Counted from the first letter of the stretch, positions 17,575 to 26,984 are shown. The stretch: 64,000 bases of DNA from Nitrospira sp. (GCA_029194725.1 JARFXQ010000002.1:289258-353257); one strand, 5' to 3'. Translations and numbers: made by a program. Notes: generated by a model from the letters alone, not told the origin.

Positions 17575-18477
17575 ATGCGGCTTTGTTGTGCAGGGTCTGC
17601 GATCGCTCTGTCTCTCTTCGTCATCATCGGAAATCCCGCTTTCGCAGGGGCTGGATCAAAACCTTCACCGGAACTGGCTCTCCGTTTGGCGAATATCGCA
17701 GCTCTGGCTAGATCGTCACCGGTGGTAGCCATCCCCGCCGGCACGTTTTTGTACGGCAGCAAGAACATCCCAACCGGGCCCTATGGAAACCGAACACCCT
17801 TCGACGATACGGAATTTCCCCAACATCGAGTCTGGCTTGATGAGTATGAGATCGATCGTGATGAACTGAGCCTCGGAGAATACTTGGCCTTCTTACAGCA
17901 ACAGAAGCACCATCCATCGGACGAGTTACAGAAACTTCTCTGGCACGTTATCACAGTCCATTTCGTCCAGGACGACGTCCTGACACGGTGGCCTGCGCTC
18001 TATGTCACGTGGGCTGAGGCGAATATGCTATGTTCGGCAAAACATGCCAGGCTCCCGACAGAAGCTGAATGGGAGAAGGCGGCACGAGGACCGGAGGGCA
18101 ACCTCTTCCCTTGGGGCGATGCCGATCCTGACTCCAAGTTCGCGATGTTCGGACAACATCATGTGCATGAGATCCCCATTCTCGCCGCAGTAGATTCACG
18201 TGAAGAAGGGATGAGCCCCTATGGTCTTCACCATATGGCGGGAAACATCGCCGAATGGGTGCAAGATTGGTTCGGGCCTGACTACTATGCATACATGCCG
18301 GAACGCAATCCCCCAGGCCCTTCCACAGGTCGCTACAAAGGCGTTCGTGGCGGCTCATGGAAAAGTCATCGGACCATGCTCAGAACTGCGACCCGTGGCG
18401 GCGCACCTCCGGATCAACGTTCCGCGACGATCGGATTCCGATGCGCGCGATCCTTGATTTCCCGTGCTCCTCAGTAA
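17575..18477 (+). CDS. Exported SUMF1 (FGE-fold) protein
   Basis: The 300-residue protein has a signal peptide (residues 1-24, ending near AFAGAG) and then a SUMF1-type domain covering the rest. Hallmarks are IPAGTFLYGS, FPQHRVWLDEYEI, ARLPTEAEWEKAARG, FPWGD, MAGNIAEWVQDWFGPDYY, GVRGGSW and IGFRCARS. The catalytic cysteine pair of true formylglycine-generating enzymes is missing, so it is probably a non-enzymatic or altered periplasmic member. It differs from the first copy by lacking the TPR part. Its end overlaps the start region of the LolA-like gene by up to 14 bp if the earliest start of that gene is used. Confidence 0.85.
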   Translation: MRLCCAGSAIALSLFVIIGNPAFAGAGSKPSPELALRLANIAALARSSPVVAIPAGTFLYGSKNIPTGPYGNRTPFDDTEFPQHRVWLDEYEIDRDELSLGEYLAFLQQQKHHPSDELQKLLWHVITVHFVQDDVLTRWPALYVTWAEANMLCSAKHARLPTEAEWEKAARGPEGNLFPWGDADPDSKFAMFGQHHVHEIPILAAVDSREEGMSPYGLHHMAGNIAEWVQDWFGPDYYAYMPERNPPGPSTGRYKGVRGGSWKSHRTMLRTATRGGAPPDQRSATIGFRCARSLISRAPQ

Positions 18478-18514
18478 TCGTGCCTCGTTGCAGCGGAAAA
18501 GGCGGATTGAAATT

Positions 18515-19126
18515 ATGGTAGGATTTCGCCCAATGCGTCGGTTGTTGTATGTCACCTGCCTCGTCGGCATTTCGTTGTTGCTCGTCCAAAGTGGCTGGGC
18601 CTTGGAGTTTACTGCCGATCAAGTCACGAGGATTAATGGAAAATCGCAGAAGGCGAACGTCTATTACCGCGACAACATGTGGCGCATCGAGCACCATACG
18701 ATGGGTCCCGTCAACGTCAGCATCGTGCGCAAAGACAAGCAGGTCATGTGGTTACTGCTGTCCCGCATGAAATATTTCAAAACCGTTCCCTACAGTCCCG
18801 ATCAAGACCTCCGAGTCAGCGAAACGTTGGAGGGAGAAGTGTCACGGGAGGAGATCGGACCGGAAGTTCGCGAGGGGCATCCCACTATCCTTTACGAAGT
18901 CACAACAAAGCGCGGTGAGCAGGTCGACGTCTACTATCAATGGATCGCGACGGACATTCATTTCCCCATGAAGCTCGCCAAAAAGGACGGCAGCTGGACC
19001 ATGGAGTATCAGCATGTGAAGATGCGCTCGCTTCCCGACTCCCTCTTCAACCTGCCTCTTAATTTTCGGCCTCTGGAAGAGTTCAATAAACAGACGACGC
19101 TTGAGCCGACCACACCTGGCATGTAA
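18515..19126 (+). CDS. LolA-like exported protein
   Basis: From ATG 18515 (203 residues; an alternative start is ATG 18533) the product has an N-terminal hydrophobic signal (RRLLYVTCLVGISLLLVQSG, cleaved near GWALEF). The mature beta-rich domain has FTADQVTRING, a KANVYYRDNMWRIE strand pair and a KYFKTVPYSP segment. It resembles DUF4412/LolA-LppX-type lipoprotein-carrier or outer-membrane lipoprotein-sorting folds, which bind lipid in a half-barrel. It follows the SUMF1-fold gene closely on the same strand, so they may be co-transcribed. The molecular role is unknown. Confidence 0.72.
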   Translation: MVGFRPMRRLLYVTCLVGISLLLVQSGWALEFTADQVTRINGKSQKANVYYRDNMWRIEHHTMGPVNVSIVRKDKQVMWLLLSRMKYFKTVPYSPDQDLRVSETLEGEVSREEIGPEVREGHPTILYEVTTKRGEQVDVYYQWIATDIHFPMKLAKKDGSWTMEYQHVKMRSLPDSLFNLPLNFRPLEEFNKQTTLEPTTPGM

Positions 19127-19210
19127 TCGGCCACGCGGCGAAAGCTGATGGCCCCATTGCGGATCTTCGATCACTGTCTACGCGTGAAAGGCCCGCACAC
19201 GAGACCAGCG

Positions 19211-19357
19211 CTACTGATTGGGAGCTTTGCAATTGGCCGTGCCTTGTAAATCCATCTCCAGCTTGACAGAACCGTCGGCTTTGTTCGATTCGACCCGGCT
19301 CGGCATGCTGTCAACGATCACCTGTTCAAAAGGCACCCCCACGAGATAGGGAGCCGC
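19211..19357 (-). pseudogene. Coding-like 48-codon tail in frame after a SUMF1 gene stop
   Basis: Directly after the TGA at 19358-19360 that ends the SUMF1-fold gene, the same frame stays open for 48 codons to a TAG at 19211. The translation looks like the end of a folded secreted protein (starts AAPYLVGVPFEQ, contains DGSVKLEMDLQGTANC), with GC-rich third positions. It lacks its own start and ribosome-binding site. It is probably the 3' remnant of a lost gene; a read-through extension is less likely because SUMF1 domains normally end at the GFRCAR box. Confidence 0.4.
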
Positions 19358-20296
19358 TCATTGCTGATCCGCGTTCACCGATCTTGCACAACGAAATCCC
19401 AACCAGTTAATCCTCGTGTTCGGATCGGTACCGTTCCGCATGGCCACCCTCATCGTCGTTGTACTGTCCACCCAGCCTCCGCCTCGAAATGCTTTCTGGG
19501 TGCCGGTTTCCGGACCGCGAGGATTCCGATCCGGTGCCGTCTTATAGTAGTCTTGGTCGTACCAATCGGCCACCCATTCGGCGACATTGCCGATCGTCTG
19601 ATAGAGCCCATAGGGACTGACTGCGTTCTCGTACTTATCGACCGAAATAATCGGAGGGTAGAGCAACAGCCGTTCCGGGCGATCCCGCACCGGACCGGAG
19701 AGTCCGGTACGCCCGAAATTGGCTCTGGTCGGGCCCGCATACTCATTGCCCCAGGGATACAAACGCCCGTCCGTTCCACGCGCAGCCTTTTCCCATTCCG
19801 CTTCAGTCGGGAGGCGCTGTCCTGCCCACTTGCAGTACGCATCTGCCTCGGCCCAGGTGACGTGCATGATCGGATGGTGCGTCATGGATTCTTGAAAGTT
19901 TCCACCGTCGTATCGCCAATCCAGTTGCGGGGGACGATTCGTTGCGAGGATGAACTTGAGATATTCCAGAGCCGTCACTTCATATTTTCCGATCTCAAAG
20001 GTATCGAGATACACGTGTCGCTGGGGAAGCTCGCTTCGATAGGCAAGCCGATCCGTCTTCTTGTCGCTGCCCATGATGAACTCACCCGCCGGTATCAATA
20101 CCAGCTCTCCCTTAGCTTTCCAGTCGGCCACACGCTTCGCGGCGATCTGCTTTCCCGCCTCCGTCCAGTGGATCGTAATGTCCTGCGTATCGAGCCCCCA
20201 AGCCCAGCCGGCCGCGATCAGAAACGCCGTCGCTGCCAGAGCGACATTGCCGACGCTCTTCCATGTCCGAAGAAACCGCAATCCCCTTCCTTCCAC
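19358..20296 (-). CDS. Exported SUMF1 (FGE-fold) protein
   Basis: The 312-residue protein has a signal peptide (about residues 10-35) and an N-terminal helix. The SUMF1-type domain covers about 62-308, with IPAGEFIMGSD, LPQRHVYLDTFEIGKYEVT, RLPTEAEWEKAARG, YPWGNEY, GNVAEWVADWYDQDYY, AFRGGGW and LGFRCARS. The catalytic cysteines of FGE are absent. It is 42 bp downstream of another SUMF1-fold gene on the same strand, so the two probably form an operon downstream of the broken small gene at 21.4 kb and the giant oxidase. Role is unknown, probably structural or ligand-binding in the periplasm. Confidence 0.86.
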   Translation of the reverse strand: MEGRGLRFLRTWKSVGNVALAATAFLIAAGWAWGLDTQDITIHWTEAGKQIAAKRVADWKAKGELVLIPAGEFIMGSDKKTDRLAYRSELPQRHVYLDTFEIGKYEVTALEYLKFILATNRPPQLDWRYDGGNFQESMTHHPIMHVTWAEADAYCKWAGQRLPTEAEWEKAARGTDGRLYPWGNEYAGPTRANFGRTGLSGPVRDRPERLLLYPPIISVDKYENAVSPYGLYQTIGNVAEWVADWYDQDYYKTAPDRNPRGPETGTQKAFRGGGWVDSTTTMRVAMRNGTDPNTRINWLGFRCARSVNADQQ

Positions 20297-20338
20297 GACT
20301 CGGCCTCCTTGTTCAAAAGGGTGTAACTCGATGAGGTT

Positions 20339-21319
20339 TCACTTGGGAAGCTCCGTGCGAAGCAGCTCCTCGTCGTCTACTTGACTTGCCTGAGCATCTT
20401 GCTTCGCCGTTGATGACTCATAGTCATCACTTGCGCATCGAAAACCGGTTAGGTAACTCTGTCGTGCCGGCGATGCCGCATTTCGCCCGGCGGATCGTGC
20501 GACTTCCGGATCCTCATTCCAAGACCCTCCACGGAACACTTTCATGTCGCCGGTTTCCGGTCCTGGTGGATTGCTATCCACGCCTCGACGATAATATTCA
20601 GGATCGAACCAATCCGACACCCATTCACTGACATTGCCGGCCATTTGATAGACCCCATAGGGACTTACGCCTTTGTCATAGCGCGTCACATTCGCCAGCG
20701 GAGGATACTTGAATCCACGTTTTGAGCCGGGATGCGCAATATTGCTCTTGAGCCACCCTGCCGGCTCATTGCCCCAGGGAAAGATCGGCGCATTCTCTCC
20801 ACGCGCCGCCTTCTCCCATTCTGCTTCTGTAGGAAGCCGCTTGCCGGCCCACCGACAATAGGAATCGGCTTCGTACCAGCTCACATTAATCACCGGGTGA
20901 AGCGCAGCTTTTTCAGGAAACGGATTCTCTCGCCAGAACTTCGGCCATGCTGCGCCGGTCCCGAGCACAAATCGGAGGTACTCGACGTTTGAGACCTCAA
21001 ATCGATCAATCATGAACGCATCAAGATAGACTTGACGTTGCGGCAACTCTTGTGGGCCGGCGGCACGGTCTTTTTGAGGGTCACTCCCCATGAGAAACGG
21101 TCCCGGCGGCACGGGTACCATTCCACCTGGTGTCTCCATGGCTGCCAACCTTTCCGCGTCATCGAGCGGAGTCCAGAGCGAGGGCTGTTTGGAGCTTTCA
21201 TGGTCAGCCATCACCTGCGTGACCATGAGCCATAACACACTCCACAGCGCAATCACGGCTGCTCGTCTCGTGAAACGTAAGGGACATGAAAAGAAATTCA
21301 TCGGGTACATCGACACCAA
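20339..21319 (-). CDS. Exported SUMF1 (FGE-fold) protein
   Basis: The 326-residue protein has a signal peptide (hydrophobic about 18-37, ending near TQVMADH). The SUMF1-type domain (about 65-300) has VPPGPFLMGSD, LPQRQVYLDAFMIDRFEVS, RLPTEAEWEKAARG, FPWGNEP, MAGNVSEWVSDWFDPEYY, VFRGGSW and LTGFRCASD. A polar acidic tail follows (last about 25 residues). It lacks the catalytic cysteine pair of formylglycine-generating enzymes. It is the fourth copy in this block and the one nearest the multicopper oxidase gene, which lies on the same strand about 370 bp upstream. Confidence 0.86.
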   Translation of the reverse strand: MVSMYPMNFFSCPLRFTRRAAVIALWSVLWLMVTQVMADHESSKQPSLWTPLDDAERLAAMETPGGMVPVPPGPFLMGSDPQKDRAAGPQELPQRQVYLDAFMIDRFEVSNVEYLRFVLGTGAAWPKFWRENPFPEKAALHPVINVSWYEADSYCRWAGKRLPTEAEWEKAARGENAPIFPWGNEPAGWLKSNIAHPGSKRGFKYPPLANVTRYDKGVSPYGVYQMAGNVSEWVSDWFDPEYYRRGVDSNPPGPETGDMKVFRGGSWNEDPEVARSAGRNAASPARQSYLTGFRCASDDYESSTAKQDAQASQVDDEELLRTELPK

Positions 21320-21370
21320 TCTTCCAGTCAGTCCCGCCTCACATATCAGGTTCGAAGCCCTGAGCTTTCA

Positions 21371-21526
21371 TCACCGTCGCTGTTTCTGAATCGTCGGTTC
21401 GATCTTGTTTCGCGCCTCTTCCGTCACGTTGTAGAGGATATAGTCGTGCCCCACACCTCCTGAAACCGAGACTTTCTCATAGGCCGCAGCCTGATCGCTC
21501 AGGGAGAGCATGGCCAATCTTGCCAT
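21371..21526 (-). pseudogene. Remnant of a small exported protein
   Basis: A 51-codon minus-strand frame reads from ATG 21526 to TGA 21371 and contains AYEKVSVSGGVGHDYILYN. A good ribosome-binding site (AAGGAG) and ATG codons sit about 30 bp further upstream in another frame. A single frameshift near the TTGATGG at about 21530 would give a protein with a signal peptide ending SDQAAA. The AYE-type start of the mature part resembles that of the cupredoxin-like protein at 15.9 kb. It is therefore likely a frameshifted, internally deleted gene. That reconstruction is inference. Confidence 0.4.
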
Positions 21527-21687
21527 CAATCATCTGTCCGCCTCATGTTCATGGCCATCTCCTTGTTCAATCCGATCCCTCTTTCACACATGTTACGCAT
21601 GATAAAGAGAGTGACCAAAACCACAGTGGGGAAACCGCCTATTTCCTGCGGCTTCCCCACCAACTGACGGCGCTATCTCCGCTCCGA

Positions 21688-24600
21688 CTATTTCAGCGCG
21701 GTTGGAATAGCATGGTGCTGTGGATCCTTCTCCGCCCGCTTGGCCCCCATACCGACGGTGCCGAGTGGTTGGATACGAGTATCACCGACAGGCAATACCC
21801 GGAGATAGCCCCATTGTCCGGACTGTGTATAGGGCAGCCGCTGATTCGACCAGACGAAGTCACCGACTTGGCGGTATGGACCACCGGCCCCGCCGCGCAG
21901 GAAGACATCGAGGGTTTCCGACCCGGCATACTCGACCACGCTGATCATGTCGGCTCCCGGCATATAGGGCTCAATCGGCCACTCATGCCCTTCGATACCG
22001 AACATCCCATTTTGCTCGCTGTTGGCCCCGATCAGGTGAATCCTCACCGGATCGCCCGCATGGGCTTCAATCAACGGGGTCACCGGATCTTCCGGCTTGT
22101 CCACGACGCAGGGCTGGAAGATCTTGCCTAGGGAGCAGCCTTGCTCCTCACGGAACTTGTATGGTTCGGCGCGGTAGTTCACGGACGTCAACCCCGCTAC
22201 GTTCTGCACATAGGGCATGAACGAGGTTCCGATGATGTTATCCTCGTCCTGGAAGAAGAGGGCCACATCACGGTAGTTTCGCTTTCCCACATTTTCTGGC
22301 AGCGTCGTGTCCACGACAACGTCCGCACGCCAGGAGTTTTTCTGAGAGAGATCAGCGCCAGTCACCGGATCACGATACTGAGACCCGCGTGGACCGACGA
22401 TGATCGCGCCGTACAAGCCGTTGCGCGGATTGACGACGATGTTCCCGCCGTCCCACACCAGCGACGTCGTCTCCTTGTTGGAGGGATGCGCGTAGTAGGT
22501 GTAGGTGCGTGCTCCGCCGGGGGCCACAGTCTGATCGCCGCCGTTGTTGCCGACGTTCAGGCCTTGGCTATCCTTCGGATCGAAGGCTAAGCCCGGCGCG
22601 AAGAAGGACGCCCGGCTCTCCTTCATCTTGTTCTTGAGATTCACCTTGATGCAGTCACCAAGATTCACGCGTAGCGTCAGCGGATGCGGGGTTGTGCTGC
22701 TGGAAACCGTGGTCGCCTCTTCCTCAAGCGCGAAGATCTTGCCTTCCGGCATGGTCATTTCGATCTTGCGCTCGAAGTCCACTTCAATCGCGTCCGGCGC
22801 CTTCGGATTGAGTTTCATCGGCCGGTCCACCGCCACCACATTGAAGTTCTTCACCGGTGCATCGGCCGGACACACGGAACTCGGCGTGGCAGGAATAGTA
22901 AGAGGATTGGTCCCCTTCGGCAACGGCATCAGATCCGAGGCTTGCTTATCAAGCACCCGCACGATACCCCATCCACCTTCGGCAAAATGCGAGCTTCTGC
23001 CATTGAAGTGGATGTAGTCACCCGCCATACCCTGGAAGCCACCCGCTTTTGTGACCAAATCGTACCGCTCTGCGATTCCGACATGGATCGAGTTCTTCCG
23101 ATTGGCATCAGCCGCATACCGTTCCGTCAGGAAGGTATGACCGGAGATGGTCCACACGTGGGATTCATTCATGAGCTGATGCAACAGGCGGAACACCATG
23201 GTGTCCCCTGTGTACGCACGCACCAAGGGCGTGTCAGGATCACCATGGATGGTGCTGCTGAACAACTTCGACGTGTCCGGATTATTCGCGAGTCGCTGCG
23301 CAAACGGTTCCGCGCGGAAATTAAAGCCGCTACCGGTCGTATGCGTGCCTCCGTTGATATACTTGTTCGGTGCCTTCAGGATCTTTTCCGGCATCTGGAA
23401 CGACACGGTTTTCCCGGCTTCCAGAGCAACTTCCACGGGTTGACCTGGTGGGTTTCCGGCCTCGATCACGTTGACCGTGTGCGGCACCGTGTCGTGGATA
23501 GACACCATCAACTCCCGGAAACTTCCGCTCACGCCGGCTCCGATCGGTTCGTTGCTGTGAATATCCGCGATCGGACCGCTGTAAACCAGCTTGCCGTTCT
23601 TCGGATCATGATAGGTGGAGCCGTAGGGCTCCACAATCGTCACGCCGAACCCGCCATGCGGCCAGGTCGTGGCGCCAAACGCATGGTCATGCCAGAACAC
23701 GGTCCCCATGTCGACATCCACCCACCACCGGTATCGAACAAACTCCGGTGAAACAAGATCATTCGCCGGGTGGTTGTGCTTGAGCGGGGTGAAGAACGTA
23801 ATCTGATCACCCTTGATCTCTTTGATGCGAACGACTTCCTGACAACTCTTATCCCGCGCCAAGGAAGCCGTGGGATCGTTGCCTTTCTCCAAACAATCCA
23901 TGCCGATCATGAGTTCAGTGTTCGCATGGAACTTCGATGCACCAGGAGCCATTTGGATCTTGATCGACGTGGCACCCGCCTTCGCCCCAGTGACTAGCTT
24001 AGCGACCATAGGAGCCGGCAGTCCGTGCTTGGTCTCTTTCCCCCACATGGTGAAGGGCCGGACCGACATTTCGTACTCAAATCCGGAGATCACTCCATCC
24101 GAGTTTCCGGTATCAAACTGGAAGAAGTGCGGATGGATATTGACCTTGGACGACTGGAAATTCGTGTAATCGTCGTCGTTCCACTCGCTGGTAAGGAGCA
24201 CATCCACGCAGTCATACACATTGGCACGTATGACCGCAGGAAGCTTCAGGTCATCATTCGCCCGAGTCAACCGCTCCTCCTCGTGCAACAGGTAGATCAA
24301 ACCGTCTCTATCGACGATCGGCGGCTCGTTCCCCTGCTTCTTGGACAGGGTGATCGGCATACGAACGAAGTGAATATTGTAGTGCTTACGATTCGCGTTA
24401 TCAGGGCAGAGGCTCCATCGACCATTCTCGCCCGGTTGGGCCGGCTCGGAGGTCCGTTCGCCCTTGGCGTTCTGGTGAATCGGTTCCAGCCATGGCGCCC
24501 CGCTGTGGTTGGCTGAGAAAGGCACCCGCTTCCCGAAATGCGGCTTGAATAATGGCCAGGCCATCTTGCCTGTCGTTGGGTCAAACAAAATGGCGGGTCT

Positions 24601-26631
24601 CGTGCTGTCGTCCCACTTGGCCGCCCACGCATACTTCGGATTCTGGGCGGTACTCTCTCGTTCACCGCGCGCGATGTTCCCATCCCACTTCCAATCCCAC
24701 ACCGTTGAATCATACGAGAGGATCTGACCCTTCTCGTCCTCGGTGTGGCCTGGTTTGCCCTGGGCCGGCACGAACATCTCGACCCAATCTTTCAGATTCA
24801 CGATCGCTGGATTAGCCTTCCAGTTGGTTTTCTGGCTCTTGTCGACGATCTTAAAGGTCTTCCCGAACCAATCGACTGTCGCGCCGATCAGCTTGTCGGA
24901 AGACACGCCGAGCTTCATCCGCCCCTGACGGTCGGGCAACTCCCGAAGATCAGGCATGCTGTCCGTGTGGGCCGCTCCCACTTGAAGCGTATTGTAGAAT
25001 CGACCATACCCCCACATTCCGGCCACATAGTGATGGGCAACGTGGCAGTGATAGAGAAACTCGCCGGCCAGATGTTGACATCCGCCTCCGCCACATTCCG
25101 GTTCGAGATCCAACGCTTCAGATGGACCGATGACTTCCACGTCCACGCGATCAGACTTGGTTCTCACCACCGGGTACTTCACCGGCCCGTCCTGCCCCAT
25201 CGCCCACAGGTTGTTCGGTTCGGTCCCGGGGCTCCGCTGCCACCGAATTGTCCCGCTGTGGGGATGATGCGAGTGAAATACTTCAGATCCTCCATGAACC
25301 ACCCGCCACTTGACAGGGTCCCCCAAATACCCACGGGCGATCGTGGTCGGCGTATCGCCGAACGTATAGGAACTGTAGCCCATCGACTCGTCTTCAAACC
25401 CGAAGTACTCATGCTGAAGATTCAACTGATCAATGCCGAACGGTTCGCTACGATAGTTGATCGCTCGCCCGCCTGGACGATAGACGTCGGTTAGAGGATC
25501 ACGCTGAGGCAGGAAATCACCCTTCTTATTCAGCGGGCGGAACGCTTCATCGCCGATTTCGTGGTAGAACAGCACGAACTCACGGAAATCCGGCCCAGAC
25601 CCATTGTCAATGTTCACCTGCCAGCCACTCTTGACCTCCGGCGCAGGGCCGCCGCTTCCGAGGGCGTCGAAATACTTAGAACCCTTCGGTTCAACCACGA
25701 AGGCGCCGAAGAGGCCCATGACCGTCAGCTCACGATCGTGGCTGTACGAGTGGAATTGCCGAACACCTTCCTGTATCTGGGGATGAATGTACCATTCAAA
25801 TTCTTGTGTCTTACCCGGCTCCACGATGGACTCGGGATTCGTCGTTGTGGCAGGCTTGCCGCTTGCGCTTACGATCATGCTGGACGCTTGGATGAAAAGA
25901 CTGCCGTCCTCACCCTCCATCTGATTGCGCAACGCCATCTTGACGCAATCACCCGGGTTCGCCCGAATCACGAGCGGCTGAATGATATCGCCTTGCAAGC
26001 CTGTGGAGACGGCGCCCGGATCGTACCCGTCTTTTTCGCGAGCCGCCTTGTTCTTCGCTTCCTCCTCTCGAACCTTTCCGAGATCTTCCGTCAACACGTA
26101 CATATAGCCGGGATAAAAGTCGAGCCAGCGGTTCAATGTAATCTCAACGTTGATCATCGAGATATCATAGCGCTTCGTCGGAACCCCGGTTGGACAGCGC
26201 CCCCCCGAGCTGAGGACTGGCTCGCCCTTCCCGGAATCGGTCATGAGAAGGAAGCTGCTGCCGTCTTGCCCCATGTACTGGTGCATCATCGACATATTGT
26301 TGAAGACACCGGACGTGTGTTGTGCCTGGGCATCATTTTGCGCCTGATGTTCAAGCTTCTCCATCAGGCGATGATGTTGCATTTCCATCTTTTGCGGGTT
26401 GTCGGCGCGCCCCTCGATAGCATTTTCAATCACCGTCTGGCCCTTCAGCTGCTGGGTCCAGCCCGGCATAGCCACCGGCGTCACATGTCCGTTATGTTGA
26501 CGATCCACCGACTCGGCAGCGAACAACCACGGCGCCACAACCATGCTCCCAGCCAGCAATACAGCCTGGAGCATCCGTGTAGTACCGAACCGGCTCTGCC
26601 CTATAAGTTTAAGAGAATTCCTCATAATCAT
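21688..26631 (-). CDS. Giant exported multicopper oxidase-like protein (1,647 residues)
   Basis: A signal peptide (residues 1-35) precedes a long array of cupredoxin domains. Copper-ligand motifs include HSYSH (about 295), HSHHPHSG (about 455), HCHVAHHYVAGMW (about 525-540, the combined type 1/type 3 motif), NIHPHFFQ (about 835) and FWHDHAF..WPHG (about 980). A segment of the form GxxGAxxVxPxGSxYxD occurs three times (about 310, 1000 and 1410). This suggests a threefold repeated multidomain unit, the last of which lacks most histidines. Laccase-type enzymes have about 500 residues, so this is in the size class of giant metal-oxidising multicopper oxidases. A role in metal, phenol or nitrogen-compound oxidation cannot be decided from sequence. 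A -24/-12 promoter and two upstream dyads precede it. Confidence 0.88.
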   Translation of the reverse strand: MIMRNSLKLIGQSRFGTTRMLQAVLLAGSMVVAPWLFAAESVDRQHNGHVTPVAMPGWTQQLKGQTVIENAIEGRADNPQKMEMQHHRLMEKLEHQAQNDAQAQHTSGVFNNMSMMHQYMGQDGSSFLLMTDSGKGEPVLSSGGRCPTGVPTKRYDISMINVEITLNRWLDFYPGYMYVLTEDLGKVREEEAKNKAAREKDGYDPGAVSTGLQGDIIQPLVIRANPGDCVKMALRNQMEGEDGSLFIQASSMIVSASGKPATTTNPESIVEPGKTQEFEWYIHPQIQEGVRQFHSYSHDRELTVMGLFGAFVVEPKGSKYFDALGSGGPAPEVKSGWQVNIDNGSGPDFREFVLFYHEIGDEAFRPLNKKGDFLPQRDPLTDVYRPGGRAINYRSEPFGIDQLNLQHEYFGFEDESMGYSSYTFGDTPTTIARGYLGDPVKWRVVHGGSEVFHSHHPHSGTIRWQRSPGTEPNNLWAMGQDGPVKYPVVRTKSDRVDVEVIGPSEALDLEPECGGGGCQHLAGEFLYHCHVAHHYVAGMWGYGRFYNTLQVGAAHTDSMPDLRELPDRQGRMKLGVSSDKLIGATVDWFGKTFKIVDKSQKTNWKANPAIVNLKDWVEMFVPAQGKPGHTEDEKGQILSYDSTVWDWKWDGNIARGERESTAQNPKYAWAAKWDDSTRPAILFDPTTGKMAWPLFKPHFGKRVPFSANHSGAPWLEPIHQNAKGERTSEPAQPGENGRWSLCPDNANRKHYNIHFVRMPITLSKKQGNEPPIVDRDGLIYLLHEEERLTRANDDLKLPAVIRANVYDCVDVLLTSEWNDDDYTNFQSSKVNIHPHFFQFDTGNSDGVISGFEYEMSVRPFTMWGKETKHGLPAPMVAKLVTGAKAGATSIKIQMAPGASKFHANTELMIGMDCLEKGNDPTASLARDKSCQEVVRIKEIKGDQITFFTPLKHNHPANDLVSPEFVRYRWWVDVDMGTVFWHDHAFGATTWPHGGFGVTIVEPYGSTYHDPKNGKLVYSGPIADIHSNEPIGAGVSGSFRELMVSIHDTVPHTVNVIEAGNPPGQPVEVALEAGKTVSFQMPEKILKAPNKYINGGTHTTGSGFNFRAEPFAQRLANNPDTSKLFSSTIHGDPDTPLVRAYTGDTMVFRLLHQLMNESHVWTISGHTFLTERYAADANRKNSIHVGIAERYDLVTKAGGFQGMAGDYIHFNGRSSHFAEGGWGIVRVLDKQASDLMPLPKGTNPLTIPATPSSVCPADAPVKNFNVVAVDRPMKLNPKAPDAIEVDFERKIEMTMPEGKIFALEEEATTVSSSTTPHPLTLRVNLGDCIKVNLKNKMKESRASFFAPGLAFDPKDSQGLNVGNNGGDQTVAPGGARTYTYYAHPSNKETTSLVWDGGNIVVNPRNGLYGAIIVGPRGSQYRDPVTGADLSQKNSWRADVVVDTTLPENVGKRNYRDVALFFQDEDNIIGTSFMPYVQNVAGLTSVNYRAEPYKFREEQGCSLGKIFQPCVVDKPEDPVTPLIEAHAGDPVRIHLIGANSEQNGMFGIEGHEWPIEPYMPGADMISVVEYAGSETLDVFLRGGAGGPYRQVGDFVWSNQRLPYTQSGQWGYLRVLPVGDTRIQPLGTVGMGAKRAEKDPQHHAIPTALK

Positions 26632-26903
26632 GGCCTCCCCTCGCTTGAGTCCACCTCACTGGGTAGACGATTACCCTGAATAAAGTTCCATCGCTTCTGT
26701 TTGTAGGGAATCACTCGATGTTTGAGCGTAATATCTACCTGTTCCTCCAACATACAAATGCCGCACCTTCATTTTGTTATTCCAGATGCCGAGGTGATTT
26801 CTTTTACAGTCACCTCCGCACACAGGTTATGAATCTTGAATCACCGGCCTCCTGCACGATCGGCCTCTTGAAGGAACTACCGGGGCATGAAAGAGCTGGT
26901 GAA

Positions 26904-26921
26904 GGGTTCCTTCTTGCGAAG
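26904..26921. other. Perfect 7-bp hairpin in oxidase leader
   Basis: TTCCTTC and GAAGGAA pair around a TTGC loop at 26904-26921, within the about 340-nt leader between the proposed sigma-54 start site and the oxidase start codon. It is not followed by a T-run on the minus strand, so it is not a terminator. It might affect mRNA stability or translation. Confidence 0.35.
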
Positions 26922-26984
26922 GAATGGGTCATTCGGAGGCCGGTCCAAAATCACCCAGACCCTCACCAGCGACTTTTTCATAGG

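Noticed and set aside
21720..26679. Long plus-strand frames opposite the multicopper oxidase
   Set aside because: They are shadows of the highly biased codon use of the real gene and show no domain features.
26876..26981. 34-codon leader frame starting MKKSLVRV on the minus strand before the oxidase gene
   Set aside because: Its ATG lies between the -12 element and the expected transcription start, so it would not be transcribed from the proposed promoter.
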